The notes beneath the pieces are model-generated. The model was given only the letters and a program-made list of their open reading frames with translations, was not told the origin of the DNA and ran no database searches. This document shows, one piece after another, positions 1 through 5,380 of a stretch of DNA of 5,386 nt. How positions within the stretch are numbered: the first letter of the stretch is position 1; each line of letters begins with the position of its first letter. Location: assembly GCA_947088515.1 (NCBI GenBank), contig CAMUHA010000217.1, forward strand, positions 1 through 5,386, written 5' to 3'. The DNA is from an uncultured bacterium (lineage in GTDB: Bacteria > Bacillota > Clostridia > Lachnospirales > Lachnospiraceae). The position numbers were made by a program, and so were the translations under genes.

Positions 1-1362
1 CAATTAGATGCCATTTCAAGAAATACTTATGATTATATTTTTTCCCGGTTTCCCACTGACATAGGGGAAGAGCTTTTTGCAGTTGACAATACAGGGAAAG
101 TGTTGGGCCATTCTGATGGCCTTAACAAGGACTTTAGTGCAGAATGTTATCAGCTGGAACAATTATATGAATGCAAAAATGGGGCATACAAAAAAGGAAA
201 TGAAGGAATGACAATGTATGTGGTAAGCAGATTATACAAGGATGTATTACTTTGTGCGGCACTTCCGCAAAATATCCTTTTTCATAAGTTCTGGAAAAAT
301 ATTCTGGCAGTATTGGCATATCTGTTATTTATTGAAGCGGCAGTGATTCTTCTTTTAAATTATCTGGTTAAACAGAAAGTGATTAATGGCATTCATCACA
401 TTATTGAAGACCTGAATGGCATAACTAACGGGAATTTCGATACTGTAGTTGCAGTAGGCGGAAACCCTGAATTTGAAAAATTAAGCGCTGGTATTAACAG
501 AATGGTAAAAAGCATTGTTAATCTTACCAACCGAATTTCTGCAATTATAGAAATCAGCGGCATTCCTCTGGCAGCCTTTGAATACCAGAGAGGAATTAAC
601 TATGTGTTTACAACCACAGGTCTTAGTGGGTTATTGGGTCTGTCTCCATCAAAGGCCACTATGCTATACAAAAACTCATTTCTTTTTGACCAGTACATCC
701 GGGAAATTACAAATGAGCCAATTGAAGGGGAAGAAGATATTTTTAAACTTAACGGAGAAAAATATATCCGTATCCATAAGTCAGAGTCTTTGCAGGGGTA
801 TCTGGGAATTATAATTGATGTTACCAAAGATATGCTGCAAAAGAAGCAAATGCAATATGAAAATACCCATGACCCGCTTACAGGATTATATAAATTTGAA
901 TATTTCAAACAGCTTGCAGAAAAAATTTTGCAAAGTTTGTCATCTGAAAAAGTCTGTGCCGTAATTATGCTTGACCTGGATTATTTTAAATCTATAAACG
1001 ACACCTATGGGCATGATGCAGGGGACAGATACCTGCAGGGTCTTTCCAGTGTTTTAAAATCCATGTCCACCGACCATTTTCTGTGTGCAAGACGTTCTGG
1101 GGACGAATTTTGTATGTTAATATACGACTGCAATGATAAATCAGAGATTCTGCATTATTTAGATATGTTCTATGAAACTCTTGCGAAAAATGAAGTTGTT
1201 CTCTCCAGCACATACTCTGGAACAATCAGCGCCTCTGCTGGTTTTGCCTGGACGGGCAGTGCACAAAGCAGTATAGCTGAACTTTTAAGCTATGCAGATG
1301 AGGCTCTTTACAGAGTGAAGAAGGGGACAAAAGGATGTTATGCAGAGTATGGTGATATATAA
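1..1362 (+). CDS. Membrane-bound diguanylate cyclase with PAS-like and GGDEF domains, 5' partial
   Basis: The protein likely makes cyclic di-GMP from two GTP at the inner face of the membrane in response to an outside signal. The frame is open from base 1, so the 453 visible residues lack the N-terminus; the GTG at 100 is internal. Residues 1-100 look like the end of a Cache-type extracytoplasmic sensor (FAVDNTGKVLGHSD at about 26-39). Residues 101-123 form one hydrophobic helix, followed by a HAMP-like linker (124-180), a PAS-like fold (about 180-275), a short signalling helix and the GGDEF domain (290-448). Catalytic features are present: DPLTGL at 291, metal-binding Asp325 in DLDYF, guanine-binding Asn333 and Asp342, and SGDEF at 366-370. 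The first Gly is Ser, a variant reported in some active cyclases. The inhibitory RxxD site is replaced by TDHF. No EAL domain is seen. No hairpin terminator separates it from ffh. The family is certain; activity is inferred. Confidence 0.9.
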   Translation, partial: QLDAISRNTYDYIFSRFPTDIGEELFAVDNTGKVLGHSDGLNKDFSAECYQLEQLYECKNGAYKKGNEGMTMYVVSRLYKDVLLCAALPQNILFHKFWKNILAVLAYLLFIEAAVILLLNYLVKQKVINGIHHIIEDLNGITNGNFDTVVAVGGNPEFEKLSAGINRMVKSIVNLTNRISAIIEISGIPLAAFEYQRGINYVFTTTGLSGLLGLSPSKATMLYKNSFLFDQYIREITNEPIEGEEDIFKLNGEKYIRIHKSESLQGYLGIIIDVTKDMLQKKQMQYENTHDPLTGLYKFEYFKQLAEKILQSLSSEKVCAVIMLDLDYFKSINDTYGHDAGDRYLQGLSSVLKSMSTDHFLCARRSGDEFCMLIYDCNDKSEILHYLDMFYETLAKNEVVLSSTYSGTISASAGFAWTGSAQSSIAELLSYADEALYRVKKGTKGCYAEYGDI

Positions 1363-1385
1363 TTAATGTTGTAAAGAAAAAATAC

Positions 1386-1414
1386 TTGACAGTTTACTAT
1401 TTTTAATGTATTCT
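1386..1414 (+). promoter_or_regulatory. Sigma-A-type promoter of the ffh operon
   Basis: A perfect -35 box TTGACA lies at 1386-1391, followed by a 17-base spacer and a -10 box TATTCT (four of six consensus bases) at 1409-1414. Transcription would start near 1420-1422, leaving a leader of about 48 bases before the ffh ATG. It sits in the gap after the cyclase gene, where an operon promoter is expected. The spacing and the -35 box make it convincing, but no start-site data exist here. Confidence 0.75.
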
Positions 1415-1452
1415 AACCAAGGTGACTACAGAAATGAGTTTCATCAGGTATT

Positions 1453-1459
1453 AGAGGAG
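1453..1459 (+). promoter_or_regulatory. Ribosome binding site that fixes the ffh start
   Basis: AGAGGAG stands 9 bases before the ATG at 1469. It supports that ATG over the in-frame ATG at 1406. The upstream ATG has no Shine-Dalgarno sequence, overlaps the promoter -10 region and lies before the expected transcript start. Confidence 0.8.
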
Positions 1460-1468
1460 CCTTGGCAT

Positions 1469-2824
1469 ATGGCATTTGAAAGCTTAACAGACAAACTTCA
1501 AAATGTATTTAAAAATCTTCGTGGTAAAGGTAGGCTTACAGAGGACGATGTAAGAACGGCGTTAAAAGAAGTTAAAATTGCGCTTTTGGAGGCTGATGTC
1601 AATTTTAAAGTTGTAAAGCAGTTTGTAAAAGCGGTGGAGGAAAGAGCCATTGGAGCTGATGTGATGAATGGCTTAAATCCCGGTCAGATGGTAATCAAAA
1701 TTGTAAATGAAGAAATGATTACACTTATGGGGTCTGAAACCACAGAAATTAAATTGCAGCCAGGCAAAGCAATTACCACAATTATGATGTGTGGTCTGCA
1801 GGGAGCCGGCAAAACCACAACTACGGCTAAAATTGCCGGTAAACTTAAAATGAAGGGAAAAAAACCCTTACTTGTTGCATGTGATGTGTATCGGCCTGCT
1901 GCCATTAAACAGCTTCAGGTTAATGGTGAGAAACAGCAGGTGGACGTTTTTTCCATGGGAGAAAACCATAGCCCTGTAGACATTGCAAAGGCAGCCATAG
2001 AACATGCCAGAAAAAATGGTCACAATATAGTAATTCTGGACACTGCAGGCCGGCTTCATATTGATGACGATATGATGGCGGAACTTTGTTTTATCAAAGC
2101 GCATGTGGAGGTTCACCAGTCACTTCTGGTAGTGGATGCCATGACTGGACAGGATGCAGTTACGGTAGCGAAAGACTTTGATAAACGGGTGGGCATAGAC
2201 GGAGTTGTTTTATCCAAAATGGATGGCGATACCAGAGGCGGAGCGGCATTATCCGTAAAGGCTGTTACTGGAAAACCAATTTTATATGTAGGCATGGGAG
2301 AAAAGCTTTCTGATTTGGAGCAGTTTTATCCTGAACGTATGGCCAGTCGTATTCTTGGTATGGGTGACGTGCTTTCCCTGATTGAAAAAGCACAAGAAAA
2401 TATTTCCATAGATGAAAACAAGGAAAAAGAAATGGCTGCCCGGATGAAGAAGGGAAAGTTTGACTTCGAGGATTATCTGGAGAGCATGAAGCAGATGCGG
2501 AATATGGGCGGGCTTAGCAGTATTTTAAGTATGATGCCAGGAATGGGAAAGCTTGGAAATATTGAATCAATGATTGATGAAAAGCAGCTGGCAAAAACAG
2601 AAGCAATTATTTTAAGTATGACACCGGAGGAACGGAAAAATCCCAAACTTCTCAATTTGAGCAGAAAAAGCAGAATTGCAAGAGGGGCAGGGGTGGATAT
2701 GGCAGTTGTCAATCGGTTTGTCAAACAGTTTGAACAGTCCCAGAAGATGATGAAACAGATGCCTGGCCTTTTGGGAGGCGGAAGGCGAAGAGGCGGCTTT
2801 GGAGGAATGAAATTTCCTTTTTAA
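1469..2824 (+). CDS. ffh: Signal recognition particle protein Ffh (SRP54 GTPase)
   Basis: Ffh binds the SRP RNA and signal peptides emerging from ribosomes, and docks with FtsY to deliver membrane and secreted proteins to the translocon. From the ATG at 1469 it has 451 residues, the usual length, and begins MAFESLTDKLQ as the family does. The helical N domain spans about 1-85. The GTPase domain spans about 100-295, with P-loop GLQGAGKT (109-116), DVYRPAA, DTAGR (191-195) and SKMDGDTRGG (249-258; TKLDGD is more usual, and the base-specifying Lys and Asp are kept). The Met-rich M domain follows (about 325-451), with SMTPEER and the RNA-binding SRKSRIARGAG (398-408), ending in a Gly/Arg-rich tail. 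A 21-residue in-frame extension to 1406 is rejected because it overlaps the promoter. It heads the operon. Its frequent partner gene ylxM is not directly upstream, where the cyclase gene lies instead. Confidence 0.98.
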   Translation: MAFESLTDKLQNVFKNLRGKGRLTEDDVRTALKEVKIALLEADVNFKVVKQFVKAVEERAIGADVMNGLNPGQMVIKIVNEEMITLMGSETTEIKLQPGKAITTIMMCGLQGAGKTTTTAKIAGKLKMKGKKPLLVACDVYRPAAIKQLQVNGEKQQVDVFSMGENHSPVDIAKAAIEHARKNGHNIVILDTAGRLHIDDDMMAELCFIKAHVEVHQSLLVVDAMTGQDAVTVAKDFDKRVGIDGVVLSKMDGDTRGGAALSVKAVTGKPILYVGMGEKLSDLEQFYPERMASRILGMGDVLSLIEKAQENISIDENKEKEMAARMKKGKFDFEDYLESMKQMRNMGGLSSILSMMPGMGKLGNIESMIDEKQLAKTEAIILSMTPEERKNPKLLNLSRKSRIARGAGVDMAVVNRFVKQFEQSQKMMKQMPGLLGGGRRRGGFGGMKFPF

Positions 2825-2837
2825 ATAAGTTGGAAAT

Positions 2838-2865
2838 AGAAGCATATAAAAAACCGGCTTCTTTT
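2838..2865 (+). terminator. Weak hairpin in the ffh-rpsP gap, possible attenuator
   Basis: AGAAGC (2838-2843) pairs perfectly with GCTTCT (2857-2862) around a 13-base A-rich loop, and a short T run follows (2862-2864 after the stem's last T). The stem has only 6 bp and the T-tract is poor, so full termination is unlikely. It could lower readthrough slightly, mark an RNA processing site, or mean nothing. The gap has no convincing promoter: TATAAA at 2845-2850 lacks a -35 box. Confidence 0.25.
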
Positions 2866-2890
2866 CAAAATAAAATTATTAATGAGCTAT

Positions 2891-2898
2891 GGAGGTGA
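2891..2898 (+). promoter_or_regulatory. Strong ribosome binding site of rpsP
   Basis: GGAGGTGA is near-perfectly complementary to the 3' end of 16S rRNA and lies 4 bases before the ATG at 2903 (6-7 bases counted from GGAGG). It rules out the in-frame ATG at 2882, which lies upstream of this site, and fits a gene that must be translated at ribosomal-protein levels. Confidence 0.85.
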
Positions 2899-2902
2899 AG
2901 AT

Positions 2903-3148
2903 ATGGCAGTAAAAATCAGATTAAGAAGAATGGGTAGAAAAAAAGCTCCTTTTTATAGAATCGTTGTAGCAGATTCAAGGTCTCCCAGAGATGGAAAATT
3001 CATTGAAGAGATTGGAACTTATGACCCCAACACAGACCCCAGTACTTTTCATGTAAATGAAGAACTGGCTAAGAAGTGGCTTGCAAACGGTGCACAGCCG
3101 ACAGAAGTTGTCAGCAAAATTTTCAAGCATGCAGGCATTGAAAAATAA
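2903..3148 (+). CDS. rpsP: 30S ribosomal protein S16
   Basis: S16 binds 16S rRNA in the body of the 30S subunit and is needed for its assembly. The product has 81 residues, typical for the family. It opens with MAVKIRLRRMGRKK and carries the diagnostic DSRSPRDGKFIEEIGTYDP (about 24-42) and the C-terminal helix region with WLANGAQPTE. The start at 2903 gives the conserved N-terminus and has the strong Shine-Dalgarno sequence; an ATG seven codons upstream adds only non-conserved residues and reads through that site. The gene follows ffh by 78 bases and precedes khpA by 32, so co-transcription is likely. Nothing in it is unusual. Confidence 0.98.
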   Translation: MAVKIRLRRMGRKKAPFYRIVVADSRSPRDGKFIEEIGTYDPNTDPSTFHVNEELAKKWLANGAQPTEVVSKIFKHAGIEK

Positions 3149-3180
3149 CATGAAATTGACGGCCCTTTTGGAGGTGTACG

Positions 3181-3408
3181 ATGAAGGAATTAGTTGAAGT
3201 AATTGCAAAAGCGCTTGTAGAGCATCCGGATGAGGTTCTGGTAACCCAGAAGGAAGAAGGTAAACATATAACCATTGAACTTCATGTTGCTGCTTCTGAT
3301 ATGGGTAAAGTAATCGGAAAACAGGGACGGATTGCAAAAGCAATCCGTTCTGTAGTAAAAGCGGCTTCATCTAGGGATAACCAGAAAGTGGATGTGGAGA
3401 TCGTTTAA
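3181..3408 (+). CDS. khpA: Small KH-domain RNA-binding protein KhpA (YlqC family)
   Basis: The 75-residue protein is a single KH domain and little else. In other Firmicutes this family forms a complex with KhpB (EloR/Jag) that binds RNA and affects cell elongation and division; that role is family knowledge, not visible here. The start MKELVEVIAKALVEHPDEV is typical. The RNA-gripping loop GKQG is at 46-49, inside VIGKQGRIAKAIRSVV, where binding proteins keep the GxxG form, so RNA binding should be intact. The C-terminus ends on the usual short strand (VDVEIV). GGAGG at 3170-3174 lies 6 bases before the ATG. Its place between rpsP and rimM is the standard Firmicutes arrangement. A KhpB gene is not in the window. 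Confidence 0.95.
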   Translation: MKELVEVIAKALVEHPDEVLVTQKEEGKHITIELHVAASDMGKVIGKQGRIAKAIRSVVKAASSRDNQKVDVEIV

Positions 3409-3440
3409 AAAACAGTAATACAATTAACAGTGGATATTAT

Positions 3441-3469
3441 AACAACGGTGCACTTCGTGTACCGTTGTT
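3441..3469 (+). promoter_or_regulatory. 13-bp RNA hairpin in the khpA-rimM gap
   Basis: AACAACGGTGCAC (3441-3453) pairs along its whole length with GTGTACCGTTGTT (3457-3469), with one G-U wobble and a 3-base TTC loop. Only one further T follows the stem before GTACTC, so this is not a canonical terminator. It ends 11 bases before the rimM ribosome binding site. It may act as a partial terminator, an RNA processing or stability element, or a control of rimM translation. The structure is plain in the sequence; the role is inferred. Confidence 0.65.
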
Positions 3470-3480
3470 TGTACTCAAAA

Positions 3481-3485
3481 AGAGG
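3481..3485 (+). promoter_or_regulatory. Ribosome binding site that fixes the rimM start
   Basis: AGAGG lies 7 bases before the ATG at 3493. It is weaker than the GGAGG sites of rpsP, khpA and rplS, which fits lower rimM output. It favours this ATG over the in-frame GTG at 3430, whose extra codons read through the hairpin. Confidence 0.7.
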
Positions 3486-3492
3486 CGTACTT

Positions 3493-4005
3493 ATGGAAAA
3501 TTTGCTTCAGGTGGGGATTATTTCCTCCACCCATGGTATAAAAGGGGAAGTTAAGGTATTTCCTACAACAGATGATGTCAGCCGTTTTAAAATGTTAAAG
3601 GAAGTATTGCTTGATACAGGAAGGGAAAAGATAACATTAAATATAGAATCCGTAAGGTTTTTTAAGCAGTTTGCAATCATTAAATTCAAAGGATATGACA
3701 ATATCAATGATATTGAATTATATAAAGGAAAGAGTTTATTTGTCACAAGGGAAAATGCAGTGACACTGGAAGAAGATGAGTATTTTATAGCTGACCTTAT
3801 TGGTATATGTGTGGTTTCTGATGATGAATCTCTGCAGGGAAAATTAAGGGATGTAATAGAAACTGGGGCAAATGATGTTTATATAATAGACCTGGAGGAT
3901 GGCAGAGAACTTTTGCTTCCTGCTATTAAAGAATGTGTCCTTCAGATTGACCTGGACGAAAATATTATGAAAATACATGTACTGGATGGGCTTTTAGATG
4001 GATAA
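3493..4005 (+). CDS. rimM: 16S rRNA processing and 30S maturation factor RimM
   Basis: RimM binds 30S precursors, in known cases through protein S19, and helps mature the head of the subunit and 16S rRNA. The 170-residue product matches the family length. The N-terminal barrel (about 1-90) begins with LLQVGIISSTHGIKGEVKV (4-22), the signature stretch. The PRC-barrel follows (about 95-168), with YFIADLIG (97-104), GANDVY (125-130) and LLLPAIKE (140-147). The start at 3493 gives the conserved N-terminus. An in-frame GTG 21 codons upstream encodes residues not typical of RimM and spans the hairpin. The last 8 bases overlap the start of trmD, so translation of the two is probably coupled. Co-location with rpsP suits its role in 30S assembly. 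Confidence 0.96.
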   Translation: MENLLQVGIISSTHGIKGEVKVFPTTDDVSRFKMLKEVLLDTGREKITLNIESVRFFKQFAIIKFKGYDNINDIELYKGKSLFVTRENAVTLEEDEYFIADLIGICVVSDDESLQGKLRDVIETGANDVYIIDLEDGRELLLPAIKECVLQIDLDENIMKIHVLDGLLDG

Positions 4006-4813
4006 GCAAGGCATAAATTTTCATGTACTTACATTATTTCCGGAAATGGTCAGACAGGGACTGGAAACCAGTATCATTGGACGGGCAGTCCAAAAAGGGA
4101 TAATTTCTATTGATACAATTAATATCAGGGATTATACGGCCAGTAAACACAAAAAGGTAGATGATTATCCCTATGGAGGCGGCGCAGGTATGCTGATGCA
4201 GGCCCAGCCAGTTTATGACGCCTGGAAATCTGTGTCAGAACGGATAGAAGGGGAAGGCCGGAGTGGAAAAGCTGCAAGAGTAATCTATACAACCCCCAAA
4301 GGGAAACCTTTTGTACAGGCAATGGCGGGGAAGATGGCAGAAGAAAAAGACTTGATTTTTCTATGTGGACATTATGAAGGGATTGATGAAAGGGTTCTTG
4401 AAGAAATTGTTACAGACTATGTGTCTATTGGCGATTATGTGCTTACTGGCGGGGAGTTGCCTGCAATGGTTATGATTGACGCAATATCCCGTATGGTTCC
4501 TGGAGTGCTAAGTAATGGAGAATCAAAAGAGAGGGAAAGCTTTAGCAACTATTTGTTAGAGTACCCCCAGTATTCTCGACCGGAAATATGGATGGGAAAA
4601 AGTGTCCCATCAATATTGCTTTCTGGAAACCACCTTAAAATAGAAGAGTGGAGGCTTGAAAAATCTTTGGAGACAACAAAGCAGATAAGGCCTGAACTTT
4701 ATGAAAAATGGGTAAATGAGAATCAGGAATATTTTGATAAAAAAGCAAGAAGAGAAGAAAGAAAACGCAAAAACGAACAGAGAAAAGCCAAAAAAAACAG
4801 TTTTTCTGCTTAA
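3998..4813 (+). CDS. trmD: tRNA (guanine-37-N1) methyltransferase TrmD
   Basis: TrmD moves a methyl group from S-adenosylmethionine to N1 of G37 in tRNAs read at CNN codons, which prevents +1 frameshifting. It is a dimeric trefoil-knot (SPOUT) enzyme. Visible motifs are FHVLTLFPEM near the N-terminus, PYGGGAGMLM (58-67), YTTPKGKPF (97-105), GHYEGIDERV (124-133), and the knot with IGDYVLTGGELPAM (144-157). Asp161 in MIDAISR matches the catalytic Asp169 of the Haemophilus enzyme. SRPEIW, SGNH and the C-terminal WRLEKSL helix are also present. At 271 residues it is about 20-30 longer than usual. The surplus is a tail (248-266) in which 12 of 19 residues are Lys or Arg. The ATG overlaps the rimM end; GGATGG (3984-3989) is a modest ribosome binding site, so coupling to rimM is likely. 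Confidence 0.97.
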   Translation: MDKQGINFHVLTLFPEMVRQGLETSIIGRAVQKGIISIDTINIRDYTASKHKKVDDYPYGGGAGMLMQAQPVYDAWKSVSERIEGEGRSGKAARVIYTTPKGKPFVQAMAGKMAEEKDLIFLCGHYEGIDERVLEEIVTDYVSIGDYVLTGGELPAMVMIDAISRMVPGVLSNGESKERESFSNYLLEYPQYSRPEIWMGKSVPSILLSGNHLKIEEWRLEKSLETTKQIRPELYEKWVNENQEYFDKKARREERKRKNEQRKAKKNSFSA

Positions 4814-4861
4814 AAATTCATTTAAAAACAGAGATACATGTGGAGAAATATAAAATTTCCC

Positions 4862-4890
4862 TTGCAATTCTTCCCGATATGTGATAAATT
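4862..4890 (+). promoter_or_regulatory. Candidate internal promoter for rplS
   Basis: TTGCAA (4862-4867), a 17-base spacer and TAAATT (4885-4890) match four of six bases in each box, and a TG one base before the -10 box makes it an extended -10 type. Transcription would start near 4895-4898, giving a leader of about 80 bases. It would let L19 be made independently of trmD. The boxes are imperfect in AT-rich DNA, so this is a moderate call. Confidence 0.45.
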
Positions 4891-4897
4891 AATGACG

Positions 4898-4975
4898 TTG
4901 CGAAGTTATGGTGGTCCTCTGTTACCAGTGGGTATTAAGAACATCTGATGAGTTTACAGATATTGGAGGTTGAAT
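4898..4975 (+). promoter_or_regulatory. Structured 5' leader of rplS, candidate L19 autoregulatory leader
   Basis: Low-GC Gram-positive bacteria often carry an L19 leader RNA before rplS, thought to bind the protein and limit its own synthesis. Here the non-coding leader holds TGGT/ACCA (4909-4912 with 4924-4927), and ATCTG/CAGAT (4943-4947 with 4957-4961) closing a 9-base loop. CCTCTG in the first loop (4916-4921) can pair with TTGGAGG around the ribosome binding site (4964-4969, two wobbles), which would hide it. The pairings are seen directly; membership of the known L19 leader family is from position and memory only, with no covariance search. Confidence 0.5.
4965..4970 (+). promoter_or_regulatory. 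Ribosome binding site that fixes the rplS start
   Basis: GGAGGT lies 5 bases before the ATG at 4976. The in-frame TTG at 4970 overlaps this site and is not a credible start. Confidence 0.85.
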
Positions 4976-5317
4976 ATGAACGAAATTATTAAGAGCATTG
5001 AAGATGAAATGCTGAAAGAAGTCACAGAGTTTGGCGTAGGTGATACCATTAAGGTATACTGCAGAATTAAAGAAGGAAACAGGGAAAGAACCCAGGTTTT
5101 TGAGGGAGTTGTTTTAAAGAGACAGGGAACAGGCGCCAGGGAAACATTTACAGTCAGGAAGTTTTCCAATGGCGTAGGAGTAGAGAAGACCTGGCCGGTA
5201 TATTCTCCCAATGTTGAAAAGGTTGAGGTAGTCCGTAAAGGTAAAGTAAGAAGAGCAAAACTGTATTACTTAAGAGGACGTGTAGGCAAGAAAGCAAAAG
5301 TAAAAGAGGCAAAGTAA
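4976..5317 (+). CDS. rplS: 50S ribosomal protein L19
   Basis: L19 sits in the 50S subunit at the interface with the 30S and contributes to an intersubunit bridge. The 113-residue product has the family's normal length. It shows the N-terminal helix (IIKSIEDEML), the beta-barrel start FGVGDTIKVYCRIKEG, the core RTQVFEGVVLKRQG, FTVRKFSNGVGVEKTWPVYSP, and the highly basic signature VVRKGKVRRAKLYYLRGRVG (about 84-103). YSP stands where HSP is more common, a mild change. The start at 4976 has a strong Shine-Dalgarno sequence. It follows trmD by 162 bases, far more than the other gaps in the operon, and that gap carries a candidate promoter and regulatory leader. A strong terminator follows 27 bases after the stop. 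Confidence 0.98.
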   Translation: MNEIIKSIEDEMLKEVTEFGVGDTIKVYCRIKEGNRERTQVFEGVVLKRQGTGARETFTVRKFSNGVGVEKTWPVYSPNVEKVEVVRKGKVRRAKLYYLRGRVGKKAKVKEAK

Positions 5318-5344
5318 AAGCAGTGCAGAATTTTCCCACAGGTC

Positions 5345-5380
5345 AAAAGGACAATTGTAAAACCAATTGTCCTTTTCTTG
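5345..5380 (+). terminator. Rho-independent terminator after rplS
   Basis: AAAAGGACAATTG (5345-5357) pairs perfectly with CAATTGTCCTTTT (5364-5376) around the 6-base loop TAAAAC, and T-rich CTT follows. The A-run on the left and T-run on the right make it potentially active on both strands, so it could also stop a convergent transcript from outside the window. It ends the operon seen here. Confidence 0.9.

Noticed and set aside
600..908. 102-codon minus-strand frame within the cyclase gene
   Set aside because: It lies wholly opposite a well-supported coding region, has no ribosome binding site I can see, and its product resembles no family I know.
100..1362. GTG at 100 as the cyclase start
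   Set aside because: The same frame is open to base 1 and codes for sensor-like residues (LFAVDNTGKV) across the GTG, with no ribosome binding site before it; the gene simply starts outside the window.
1363..1385. Terminator for the cyclase gene
   Set aside because: The short gap before the ffh promoter contains no inverted repeat followed by T residues.
2830..2856. TATAAA at 2845-2850 as the -10 box of an rpsP promoter
   Set aside because: No -35-like hexamer lies 16-18 bases upstream; AT-rich gaps give such -10 matches often.
3156..3184. TTGACG as the -35 box of an internal khpA promoter
   Set aside because: At 16-18 bases downstream there is no -10-like sequence, only the khpA ribosome binding and start region.
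3150..3197. Short ORF starting at ATG 3150 between rpsP and khpA
   Set aside because: No ribosome binding site precedes it, it overlaps the khpA start in another frame, and it has only 15 codons.
2975..3370. 131-codon frame on the minus strand across rpsP and khpA
   Set aside because: It lies opposite two certain genes, has a low-complexity Leu/Gln-rich product with no recognisable fold, and spans their intergenic gap; it is a shadow frame.
4842..4859. Hairpin GAAAT/ATTTC after trmD as a terminator
   Set aside because: The stem is 5 AT-rich base pairs with no T-tract after it, too weak to stop transcription.
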